Below, in pieces: positions 15,102-22,601 of a stretch of 64,000 nt of DNA. Source of the stretch: a virus. Both the position numbers and the translations under genes were made by a program. Every line of letters begins with the position of its first letter. Positions within the stretch are counted from its first letter, which is position 1. The stretch covers positions 1 to 64,000 of the IMG/VR virus record IMGVR_UViG_3300010367_000378. One strand, given 5' to 3'. The notes under the pieces were generated by a model that did no database searches, had not been told where the DNA came from, and saw only the letters and a program-made list of their open reading frames with translations.

Positions 15102-16379
15102 TCAGCCATCACCCTCGTCCTCGGAGAACAGCCACGCCTCCCCTTCGGAGCCGGTTTCTTCCCCCGGTTGTTGGTTGGCCGCCCGGGCCAGCACCTGGGC
15201 GACGGCTTCGATCTCTGCGACCGAGCGAGCCTTCAAGATCCGTTGACGAGCAGTGGATAGCATACTCCCGGGCAGGGGCCCGACCTGCTTTCCGTTGCCG
15301 AGGACCATCCCCTTCGCCATCCAGCCGGTGTCGAGACGGGCGAGAGTGATCTTGCGCCACTCCTCGAGATCCTCGTCCCCGTAGCCCTGGGCGACACGGC
15401 CTTCCCGCCACGACTGGACGGCATCGCCGAGGGGGTCGAGCAGGTAGCGGAACGAGCGGACCGGTTCGTTCTTTGCGGCCTGGCGCGAGGCGACTTCCCA
15501 GATCTTCGAGGACAGCACCTCGACGGGGACTCCCTGCGTCAGCCAGCCGATGACGGTCTCCCGCTCCAGGAACGTGAGGACCCGGCTCACGCCCGTGGCT
15601 TCCCGGAAGGCGGCTTCGAGATCTGCGACCCAGATCAACCCTCGACGAGCGGCGGCGGCGGCCGGCGGCTCATCCCCGGACCCCTGCTCTGCTGCTGCCG
15701 CTGCTATCTGCCGTAGAGGGTGGGATACACGTCTGTCAGGAGAAGATGAAGACGAAGCTGAAGCTGCAGCCGAAGCTGAAGCTTGAAGCTGAAGTGCATC
15801 CCTTTTTGTATGCAATTGCATGGGTGAGGTCGTGCTTTTGCTTAACCCTCGGACAGCACGAGGCTTAGGCGGTGCATTCCGCTTTTTTTCCCATAGAGCC
15901 CGCGCGGCTAGCATCCGCTCGATCCGGACCTTGATCTGGAGGAGGTAGGTGCGGCAGAGGCCGATCTGCCACCACCTCTCCCCGCGTTCGCGCCAGCCGG
16001 TCTGGATCTGCTCCCAGAGGTCCGGCCAGTCCGCGGGGTGACCGCACCAGCCGCGGAGCTTCAGATCCTGCGCAGGGACGCTGCAAGGCGGCAGCATACC
16101 CCAGGCGAGTTGGATCAAGTGGAAGTGGAGCCCGCGGGCGGTGTGGCTCATCAGGAGGACCATGTCGTCCTTCATCCACTGCCCCGGGTACCACTGGAAC
16201 GCCGGCCCCGGCTTCGTCTTGAAGCCGACGTCGTCGCCCTGGAGCTTCACCACCAGATCCACGATCTCCTCCCAGCGGTTCCGGTCCAGGATGTAGACGA
16301 CCTCCTCCTTCCATCGTCGGAGGTCCTCCTTCGTGATTTCGGGCGATACGCCTACCTCTGCCTCGTCTTCTTGCGCCAT
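15102..16379 (-). CDS. DUF1376/YdaU-like replication protein
   Basis: 425 residues. Residues about 55-115 (FQWYPGQWMKDDMVLLMS, ARGLHFHLIQLAWGMLPPC) fit the DUF1376 pattern of phage replication initiation proteins. A Ser/Ala-rich linker lies at about 200-245. The C-terminal half is helical (FREATGVSRVLTFLERETVI; LSSKIWEVASRQAAKN), similar in type to DnaD/replisome-organiser domains. Together with RecT and the exonuclease upstream this forms a replication and recombination cluster. Assignment is by pattern, not by alignment. Confidence 0.65.
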   Translation of the reverse strand: MAQEDEAEVGVSPEITKEDLRRWKEEVVYILDRNRWEEIVDLVVKLQGDDVGFKTKPGPAFQWYPGQWMKDDMVLLMSHTARGLHFHLIQLAWGMLPPCSVPAQDLKLRGWCGHPADWPDLWEQIQTGWRERGERWWQIGLCRTYLLQIKVRIERMLAARALWEKKRNAPPKPRAVRGLSKSTTSPMQLHTKRDALQLQASASAAASASSSSSPDRRVSHPLRQIAAAAAEQGSGDEPPAAAAARRGLIWVADLEAAFREATGVSRVLTFLERETVIGWLTQGVPVEVLSSKIWEVASRQAAKNEPVRSFRYLLDPLGDAVQSWREGRVAQGYGDEDLEEWRKITLARLDTGWMAKGMVLGNGKQVGPLPGSMLSTARQRILKARSVAEIEAVAQVLARAANQQPGEETGSEGEAWLFSEDEGDG

Positions 16380-16489
16380 CGGCCTCCCCCGTGTAGCGGC
16401 GGGGAAAATTCATCGCAGGGTGGGGCCCTGGCCGGCGACGGCACGCCTACGCCAGGACCCCGTCTCAACAAAAAGGACCTGGTTGGGGT

Positions 16490-17647
16490 CTACTCCTTCT
16501 TCCCCTTGAGGTCCCGGATGGCCGTGAGCGCCCGGGTGTAGAGGCCGTTCTGTGCCTCGCCCGGTTCCCCCTCGAAGTCGGCGAGCGGCGCGCCGAGCTT
16601 GGCGACGACCGCCTCCTCCTGGACGGGAGGGCTGTTCTTCATCAGGGCCCGGAGCTTCGCGATGTTCTCCTCGGTCAGCTTCGGCCGCGGGCCACCACCA
16701 GCTTCCTGCTGGCCGGAGCTTTCGGCCGCCGCGGCAGCAGCCGTAACGTCGACCACAGGGCCTGCTTCTTCACCCCGAGGCTCGGGGATGCCGCTGTCGG
16801 CCGCTCGCATGTCGTCAGGGAGAGCTGATACATCGATGGGTGCGGAAGAGAGGGCGGCCGACGCCTGAGCGCCGCCAGCGAAGGCGTCAAGGGTCGAGGG
16901 GATACGGGGGAGCGCTCGCGCTTCGTCTTCGACAATCCGCTCGAGGTCCTCGATGGTCTTCACGCCGAGCACGACCTCCGGACACCAGCGGCGCGCCCAA
17001 TGGAGGACCCCGGTGTAGAGGAGCTTCTGGTCCGGATCGGCCGCCCACATCTTGTTGTCGGTCTTCACCTTGTCCCAGACGATCGTGTCCACTCGCTCCA
17101 CCGGGTCTCCCTTGAATCGACCGCGGATGGTGATCTGGCGGGTCTTCCCCTCACCGCTCCACTCGAAATCCAGGCGCTTCTCGAGGCCGGCGAGCTCGTT
17201 GACGACGGCCAGAACCAGCTTCCCCTGGAAGGCCAGCTTGCCGCCGACCACGTAGGTCTCAGGCGCCACCGCGAAGGGAGACATCCCCCAGCGGACTGAC
17301 TGCTCCACAACGAGGAAGCAGTTGGCGATCGTGCGCTTCTTCGCCTCGGCCATGCCGGCGCGGAACTCGTCGGCGCCGAGCTTGTCGCGGGTCTGCATCC
17401 GCTCGGCCGGCGACATCTTGTTCTTCGGGTCCCACCAAGGATGAGCGACCAGGTGGTCCGGGAGAATCGACGCCTCGGACATCGACAGAGCGATGCGTTG
17501 CATCTGTTCGAACATGCCTGTGTCGAGGATCTGGGTGTCGGAGACGACGACGCGGACTTCCTTCGCCGGACGAGGCGCCAGGGCTGCAGGCGGGGCGGCC
17601 GGCGGTGCATCGGCGTTCGGAGCGGGGGCGGTGATCGGTTCGGTCAT
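16490..17647 (-). CDS. recT: RecT family single-strand annealing protein
   Basis: 385 residues. The core (residues about 35-250) shows RecT features: NCFLVVEQSVRWGMSPFAVA, GGKLAFQGKLVLAVVNELAG, a strand-rich section with GRFKGDPVERVDTIVWDKVK, and KLLYTGVLHWARRWCPEVVLG. The C-terminal third is Ala/Glu/Pro-rich and probably flexible. RecT anneals complementary single strands made by a partner exonuclease, here the next gene upstream. A weak hairpin followed by CTTTTT lies just past the stop. Confidence 0.9.
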   Translation of the reverse strand: MTEPITAPAPNADAPPAAPPAALAPRPAKEVRVVVSDTQILDTGMFEQMQRIALSMSEASILPDHLVAHPWWDPKNKMSPAERMQTRDKLGADEFRAGMAEAKKRTIANCFLVVEQSVRWGMSPFAVAPETYVVGGKLAFQGKLVLAVVNELAGLEKRLDFEWSGEGKTRQITIRGRFKGDPVERVDTIVWDKVKTDNKMWAADPDQKLLYTGVLHWARRWCPEVVLGVKTIEDLERIVEDEARALPRIPSTLDAFAGGAQASAALSSAPIDVSALPDDMRAADSGIPEPRGEEAGPVVDVTAAAAAAESSGQQEAGGGPRPKLTEENIAKLRALMKNSPPVQEEAVVAKLGAPLADFEGEPGEAQNGLYTRALTAIRDLKGKKE

Positions 17648-17651
17648 GTTC

Positions 17652-18632
17652 CTATTTCCTCTTCGCTGAGTGGGTTAGCAGAAAGCCCCGGTAAGGGGCA
17701 CGGTTGTAGCCTTCGACCCAGGTCTCCTCGACTTCGCCACACCAGAGGGCGTAGCCGCCGTCGAAGAGCGCACGCTCGGCATCGCCCACCAGGTGGCGGA
17801 TCTGGGCGCCGAGCCCCTTCTTCTCCTTCTCCGCCCCCTTCTCCCGCTTGCGGGCGTCGTCGTAGGCCAGGGCCAGGGCCAGGGCTTCGGAGTTGCCACG
17901 GAGGTCGACGACGGACCCCGGGCGGACATGGCCGAGCAGGGCGGCCACCGTGTCGGCATCCAGCTCCCAATTCGGATCTGGCGGCGTGCCGGCGTCGATC
18001 GACTCCCAGAACGCCTGGACCTCCTGCTCGATCCTGGCGATCACCCCGGGGTGTCGGTCGATCCGGTAGAGGTGGAGCTCGTTGCCACCGACGAGCGGCG
18101 CGGCGATCCCGGAGGGAAGGCCCGTGCAGGCCATCTGCGCCTGCACCTGGAGCTTGATCCGGAACGGAGGCTGACGCTCCGCTTCCACCCATTCCCCCTT
18201 CTTCCACCACCAGACACCCGGTTCGACGCGCTCCGGCCAGCGCCGGAACATGAGCCGGTCCACGTTCTTGATTTCCAGAACTGCGTCATGGGCGCCGGCC
18301 TGCACTTCGAAGTCGGTGGTGGAAGACATACCGCGCAGGGTAGGGTGCTCAACGAAGCCGCCGGGCTTCACTTTCCAGCCGGTGAGCTGCGCCACGCCGT
18401 GAGCGATCGCCGCCTCGAGGACGTTGCCCCAGAACTTCCGGTCCGAAAGGGTGGCGGCGCTCTCCTCTTGGGGTTTGAGCCGGCCGGCCTTGCGCATCCA
18501 GAGGCCGTACCTTGTCTCGAAGGGGTCGAGGTCATCGGGAGCGGCGCCTTCGTCGAGCCAGGCAGCGGAAAAAAGCGCCGGGACTTCGGACGCGCCGATG
18601 TTGTGGGCGCGCCGGGGATCGAGGTGTGTCAT
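17652..18632 (-). CDS. YqaJ-type viral exonuclease
   Basis: 326 residues from the ATG at 18632. YqaJ/lambda-exonuclease features: GASEVPALF (about 13-21), WGNVLEAAIAHGV with the catalytic-region Glu, DAVLEIKNVD as the D...ExK site, and KLQVQAQMACTG. It degrades one strand of duplex DNA to load RecT, encoded immediately downstream with a 4-base gap. An Ala-Leu repeat (ALALALAYDD) precedes a Lys-rich helix. C-terminus WVEGYNRAPYRGFLLT. Confidence 0.88.
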   Translation of the reverse strand: MTHLDPRRAHNIGASEVPALFSAAWLDEGAAPDDLDPFETRYGLWMRKAGRLKPQEESAATLSDRKFWGNVLEAAIAHGVAQLTGWKVKPGGFVEHPTLRGMSSTTDFEVQAGAHDAVLEIKNVDRLMFRRWPERVEPGVWWWKKGEWVEAERQPPFRIKLQVQAQMACTGLPSGIAAPLVGGNELHLYRIDRHPGVIARIEQEVQAFWESIDAGTPPDPNWELDADTVAALLGHVRPGSVVDLRGNSEALALALAYDDARKREKGAEKEKKGLGAQIRHLVGDAERALFDGGYALWCGEVEETWVEGYNRAPYRGFLLTHSAKRK

Positions 18633-19213
18633 GCAGCTTCCTCCTCCTCCCTTCTGAGGGCTGCCACCCGCCGGTTGCGCAGCGCGAGCTCGCGGTAGGG
18701 ACAGCCCTCGGGGTGGGTCATGGGGTCGGCCGCCGTGGTGTCCGGCGGAGGCGGATCGCACTCGCAGAGGTCGAAGGGGGGCTCGTCCGTGCACGCCGAG
18801 CAGAGTCCCGGGGAGATCCAGTAGCAGGGCTCCCCGGTGAGTTCGACGCATTCCATGCAGTTGTCGTCGGTGCAGCCGCATCCCCGGCAGACGTCGCCGT
18901 AGAGGGAGCGAAACTCGATCCGGATGCCGAGCTCCCGGGCCGCGGCCATCCCCAGCTTCATGCCCTCGGAGATCCCGAGGTCGGTGTAGACCACGGAGGC
19001 CTCGCAGACGGGGAGGAACGCCTGGCCGGCGGCGATCCCCAGGGCGCGCTCCTCGGGCTTGTCGTCGTCGAGCACGCCGGGTTGGGTGTAGAGGAGGTGG
19101 GAGGCGTAGGGAGCCTCCCCTCGACCAATGCTGTCGTGCATGCACTCCCGGGCATAGGCGAGGTTCTCCTCGACGTTGCCCGAGTAGGGGCTCTCCAGGA
19201 AGACGCGACGCAT
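18629..19213 (-). CDS. DUF7768/nucleoside deoxyribosyltransferase-like protein with Cys-rich tail
   Basis: 194 residues. Residues 1-105 (VFLESPYSGNVEENLAYAREC; HLLYTQPGVLDDDKPEER; ASVVYTDLGISEGMKLGM) match a phage family related to nucleoside 2-deoxyribosyltransferases, which remodel nucleosides. From about 108 a Cys-rich region (CRGCGCTDDNCMEC, LCSAC, CECD) forms one or two probable zinc sites. The fusion of these two parts is seen here directly. Catalytic activity is not established for the family. Confidence 0.7.
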   Translation of the reverse strand: MRRVFLESPYSGNVEENLAYARECMHDSIGRGEAPYASHLLYTQPGVLDDDKPEERALGIAAGQAFLPVCEASVVYTDLGISEGMKLGMAAARELGIRIEFRSLYGDVCRGCGCTDDNCMECVELTGEPCYWISPGLCSACTDEPPFDLCECDPPPPDTTAADPMTHPEGCPYRELALRNRRVAALRREEEEAA

Positions 19214-19609
19214 CTACGTCTCCTCCTTGGGGGGAACGGCCGGGAAGATCACCCGGCCCATGAGATCGTGGAGACGCTGGAGGATCTTCTTCTGCTCCTC
19301 GAGCGCCCGGGCTTCGACGTCGCGCCCTCCCTCATCGAAGAGCGCCTGGGAGCGGTCGGCCAGGTTGCCGATCGCCGACCAGATCTGCCGCGGTGTGGCG
19401 GTGCACCCGCCGATGCCCTGCCGCTCTTCGGGGAGTCCGCAGAGGATGCAGGGGTTGCCCTGGTGGGCGATGTACCAGGCGCCGGCGAGGCGCGCCTGGA
19501 GGACCTGGGTGCAGGAGTGGCTGCCGTCGGTCCCCTTGGTCCAGGAATGACCGCAGTCCCAGCAGGTGGAGGTCTCCGGGTTGTCGGGCCCGGCGAACGG
19601 CTTATCCAT
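19214..19609 (-). CDS. Hypothetical zinc-ribbon protein
   Basis: 131 residues from the ATG at 19609, selected because the region upstream in frame is low-complexity and overlaps the neighbouring gene. CWDCGHSW...HSC (about 16-33) and CILCG (about 56) suggest a zinc ribbon. The C-terminal half is a long helix (EEQKKILQRLHDLMGRVIF). No family recognised. Confidence 0.65.
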   Translation of the reverse strand: MDKPFAGPDNPETSTCWDCGHSWTKGTDGSHSCTQVLQARLAGAWYIAHQGNPCILCGLPEERQGIGGCTATPRQIWSAIGNLADRSQALFDEGGRDVEARALEEQKKILQRLHDLMGRVIFPAVPPKEET

Positions 19610-19904
19610 GGTGGGCTCCTCCTGGGTTCCTGCGGTTGAAGACCGGGGCGCGGCTGGATGCCGGGCCCTTTCTGGCCGACTTGCGGATGCCGAGCGCGAC
19701 TTCCACCGCCTCGACGGCGTCGGCCTTGGCCCGCTCGTGGGCCTCGCGCGCGGCCTCGCTGCGGGGGTTGCCAAGGCGCTCCTTCCACGTGGCGTAGACC
19801 CGCGACTGGATGGCGTCGGGAACCATGCGCCAGTGGGTGAGGCACATCAGGTGGCCATCCTTGGCATCCCGGGGGCAGTCCTTGATCGGGCAGGGGCTGC
19901 TCAT
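19602..19904 (-). CDS. Small Cys/His protein
   Basis: 100 residues from the ATG at 19904. The N-terminus CPIKDCPRDAKDGHLMCLTH holds three Cys and His in zinc-finger spacing, followed by WRMVPDAIQSRVYATW. This layout recurs in small actinophage-like proteins of unknown function. The C-terminal half is helical and basic. Confidence 0.65.
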   Translation of the reverse strand: MSSPCPIKDCPRDAKDGHLMCLTHWRMVPDAIQSRVYATWKERLGNPRSEAAREAHERAKADAVEAVEVALGIRKSARKGPASSRAPVFNRRNPGGAHHG

Positions 19905-20107
19905 CGCTGACCTCCTGCCGAGATGTGGGCCCGGACCTGTTGCTTCAACTCCTTGAGCTGCTTCAGCGCCGCATCGGCCCGGTGCCATCCGGGGCTGAAG
20001 CGGGGGCACTCCCTCTTGTCTGCCTGGTGTTGCTTCTCGGCGGCCTTCACCAGGTCGAAGAGGTCCTGCTGGGTGATCGAGCGTCGAGGGCGGGAGAAGG
20101 GGCTCAT
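19901..20107 (-). CDS. Small helical protein
   Basis: 68 residues, start and stop overlapping both neighbours by 4 bases. Predicted helical throughout (ITQQDLFDLVKAAEKQHQAD; DAALKQLKELKQQVRAH), with Cys and His in the middle. No family recognised. Confidence 0.65.
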   Translation of the reverse strand: MSPFSRPRRSITQQDLFDLVKAAEKQHQADKRECPRFSPGWHRADAALKQLKELKQQVRAHISAGGQR

Positions 20108-20997
20108 AGGTCGGCTCCCTGTTCCCGCGCCTCCTCGGCCAGCTCCCGCGCCTCCTCGGCCAGCTCAGGGTGCCGAGTGAGATAGGAGGGGATCTCGCCG
20201 GAATCCGGCTCATAAGGGGGGAGGGGGAGAAGCGCCACGCCGGCGCGGCGGGCGATCTCGGTGATCTCGTCGGCCAGTACGCCTCCGAGCGAGGAGGCCA
20301 TGGCCCGGGCCGTCGACCGGCTCATCGACTCGGCGACGAAGTGGAGCCCAAGGCCCTGGCGGGTGTAGTACAGGGCCTCCTCTCCCGTCATCTCGTGGGT
20401 GACGCCGGGGATCGGCTCGCGACAGACCAGGGCGCCGCCGCCGGCGAGGTCGAAGATCCTGGCCCGCGGCATCCATGAACGGTCCGGATACTCCTCGTCA
20501 ATCGGCAGCTCCTCCGTCCCTAGAACTCGGCGGACGGTGCTCGCGGCCGACGTGGCGATCTCGTCGGTGATGATGCGGCCGGGCCCGGCGTCGATGCCGA
20601 TCATCCGGATGAAGACCCGGAGCACCCGGAGGAGAAGATCGTCGAGCTCGTCTGCGAGTTGCGCAGGGGAAAGCCCGCTGATGGCTTCGAGCATCTCGAA
20701 CGACCAGAGCGCCGCGCTGTGGCCGTGCTCCCTGCGCATGGTGGGCAGGAGGTCTCCGTAGACCAGGGGGCGGAAGTACTCGTCCAGGCGGCAGACCAAC
20801 ACTGCGGTGTTGTCGGCAGCCCAGCGGATTCCCAAGAGCAGTGGGTGGATCTCGGCGTCGGAAAAGGTCCAGTGCTCTGGGTGCTGCCGGAAATCCTCGG
20901 CCGCGGCCTGGGCAAAGCGATCGAGCTGCTGGCGCTCCTCGATCGAGGTGACCACAGGGGCTTCGAGCGGGCTGTGCTCCCGTCCGGGCGACCTCAT
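20104..20997 (-). CDS. Hypothetical protein
   Basis: 297 residues from the ATG at 20997, overlapping the upstream stop. Helix-rich N-terminal half (ERQQLDRFAQAAAEDFRQHP; DDLLLRVLRVFIRMIGID). The central part includes a strand-rich section (ARIFDLAGGGALVCREPIPG). The C-terminus carries a duplicated ELAEEAR unit produced by a 21-base tandem repeat. No family recognised. Confidence 0.7.
   Translation of the reverse strand: MRSPGREHSPLEAPVVTSIEERQQLDRFAQAAAEDFRQHPEHWTFSDAEIHPLLLGIRWAADNTAVLVCRLDEYFRPLVYGDLLPTMRREHGHSAALWSFEMLEAISGLSPAQLADELDDLLLRVLRVFIRMIGIDAGPGRIITDEIATSAASTVRRVLGTEELPIDEEYPDRSWMPRARIFDLAGGGALVCREPIPGVTHEMTGEEALYYTRQGLGLHFVAESMSRSTARAMASSLGGVLADEITEIARRAGVALLPLPPYEPDSGEIPSYLTRHPELAEEARELAEEAREQGADL
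20124..20165. repeat. 21-base tandem repeat, two copies
   Basis: Two perfect copies of a 21-base unit beginning CCCGCGCCTCCTCGG (20124-20144 and 20145-20165) lie in the 3' end of the leftward gene and encode ELAEEAR twice. Confidence 0.8.
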
Positions 20998-21797
20998 GAC
21001 GCCGTCTCCCAGGCCTCGGGAGAGATGCCCTCGAGGTCCTCCGGCCGCGGCTGGCCGAGCGACCAGATCAGCAGGTTGGCTGGCGCGTCGCGCACCTTGT
21101 CCACCTCGAACTCCTCGCCCTCCATCCACCGGGGGCCGATCCGCGGCTGATCCAGGACGCGAACGATGCGCAGCCGGTAGCACTGCTCCTTCTCGTTGCT
21201 GGCGTCCTGGAGGACCCGCACCACCGCCCGGCCGCCGTCCTCGCGGTAGATCCCGGCAGCCGGCGGCACCGTGGCCAGCCGCTCGATCTCGTCCGCGACC
21301 TCGGCGCCGCGGCCCTGCACGACGAGGGCGAGGCGGCGTTCACCGGTGCCGGTGGCGGTGACGGGCACCCCCGGCGCCAACTCCGTGGTCGAGAGCTGGT
21401 CGAGCCAGCGGTCCAGGTCCTCGGCTGAGAAGCCGCAGGCCTGCATCCAGGACTCCGCGGTCGTGCGCAGCCGCGAGTAGGTCGAGAGGTCGAGGCCCGT
21501 GATGCCGTTGCGGTCGATCGAGTCGAGGAGGAGGGCCGCTTCCTGAGCCACGGCGAAGGCCAAAGCGAGCTTCGGCTGGTCCTCCCGTCTCTCGGCGTTC
21601 AGCACCACGATCGAAGGGATGCGCAGCAGCCAGTCGCTGCCGTCCTCCACCCACTCTCCGACGCCGACGCCGGCGCCGTCGATCTCCACCTCGACAAAAC
21701 GTCCGCTCTGGTGGCCCGGAGGTCCGTCGAAGCGAATGTCGAGGATGCGGCCGGCGCCGCCCCCCGGCGCCTCCGCGGTGTTCTTGGTATCGGTCAT
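20994..21797 (-). CDS. Hypothetical protein
   Basis: 267 residues. Begins with a flexible Thr/Gly segment, then strands (ILDIRFDGPPGHQSGRFVEV). A helical middle section follows (LALAFAVAQEAALLLDSIDR) and a strand-rich C-terminal part. Part of a run of overlapping leftward genes. No family recognised. Confidence 0.7.
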   Translation of the reverse strand: MTDTKNTAEAPGGGAGRILDIRFDGPPGHQSGRFVEVEIDGAGVGVGEWVEDGSDWLLRIPSIVVLNAERREDQPKLALAFAVAQEAALLLDSIDRNGITGLDLSTYSRLRTTAESWMQACGFSAEDLDRWLDQLSTTELAPGVPVTATGTGERRLALVVQGRGAEVADEIERLATVPPAAGIYREDGGRAVVRVLQDASNEKEQCYRLRIVRVLDQPRIGPRWMEGEEFEVDKVRDAPANLLIWSLGQPRPEDLEGISPEAWETAS

Positions 21798-21985
21798 TTC
21801 TTCGGTTCCTTCCTGCTGCGTGTCTTGGGTTGCCGACGGCTCGCAGCGGCGCCGTCGCCCTTGATTTCCTCCTGTCGTGGCGCGGCTGGCCGTTGCCGCG
21901 CCTGGTGTTGCTCGAACGCCCGGACCAGGTCTTCGAGCGAGTCGGGGAGCCCCTCCCTACCGCGCTCTATGGCCACGGGGATCAC
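21794..21985 (-). CDS. Small basic hypothetical protein
   Basis: 63 residues from a GTG at 21985. One helix (SLEDLVRAFEQHQARQRP) and a Lys/Arg-rich C-terminus (SRRQPKTRSRKEPKK). It overlaps both neighbours by 4 bases, which supports it despite its size. Confidence 0.5.
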   Translation of the reverse strand: MIPVAIERGREGLPDSLEDLVRAFEQHQARQRPAAPRQEEIKGDGAAASRRQPKTRSRKEPKK

Positions 21986-22065
21986 CGTGCTCCCCCGCCG
22001 TCGCGGATCTGTTCGTCAAGGACGAAGACCCGGATCTTACGCCCATCGCTGCGCCGGCCGGTCAT
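21982..22065 (-). CDS. Possible 27-residue peptide
   Basis: The ATG at 22065 overlaps the preceding stop by ATGA and its own stop overlaps the next GTG start. Sequence MTGRRSDGRKIRVFVLDEQI plus seven residues. It fills an otherwise empty 76-base gap in a run of coupled genes. Support is positional only. Confidence 0.3.
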   Translation of the reverse strand: MTGRRSDGRKIRVFVLDEQIRDGGGAR

Positions 22066-22601
22066 GATGCAACCCGCCGGCGCCGCGAGGCGCTCCTGCC
22101 TGCAGGTTGGGGGAAGCGGATCTCCTGGATGTGCCCGAGCTCCGCGAGAGCCCGGTTCGTCGCGTAGAAGTGGTCCCCCCGCTCTTTGTCGTACCGCGTA
22201 CTGAGAACCGTGAGCGAGGCCAGCGCCTCGTCCAGGAGGTCGCGCTCGCTGGCTGGCCCCAGAGAGGAGATCCGGTCGGATATCCCGAACTGGGATTTTG
22301 GGGGCATCAGCACCAGCACCCAGGAGCCCGCGGCATCCTCCAGCGGCTGCGCGCCGGCGGCGAAGAATTCGCGGCCCTGGATCTCGATCGGCCGGCCCAG
22401 AGTCAGGAGGCGGGGACGCTCGAAGAGATCCTCGAGCTTGCCCGCCAGGATCAGCACCTCATCGGCGACGTCCGCGCCGGCCCAGAAGATCCAGTCCCCG
22501 TCCTCTCCCACCCGACTCTCGATCTTCGACGGCTGTCCGGCTTCGGCGACCGCACGCCACTGCCCTCCCTGCGCATCGCGCCAGCGGTGCTCGCGCTTCA
22601 C
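22062..22601 (-). CDS. Hypothetical protein
   Basis: 179 residues from a GTG at 22601 that overlaps the ATPase stop (GTGA). Strands and helices alternate (DGDWIFWAGADVADEVLILA; FFAAGAQPLEDAAGSWVLVL), with a basic tail. Co-translated with the ATPase upstream. No family recognised. Confidence 0.65.
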   Translation of the reverse strand: MKREHRWRDAQGGQWRAVAEAGQPSKIESRVGEDGDWIFWAGADVADEVLILAGKLEDLFERPRLLTLGRPIEIQGREFFAAGAQPLEDAAGSWVLVLMPPKSQFGISDRISSLGPASERDLLDEALASLTVLSTRYDKERGDHFYATNRALAELGHIQEIRFPQPAGRSASRRRRVAS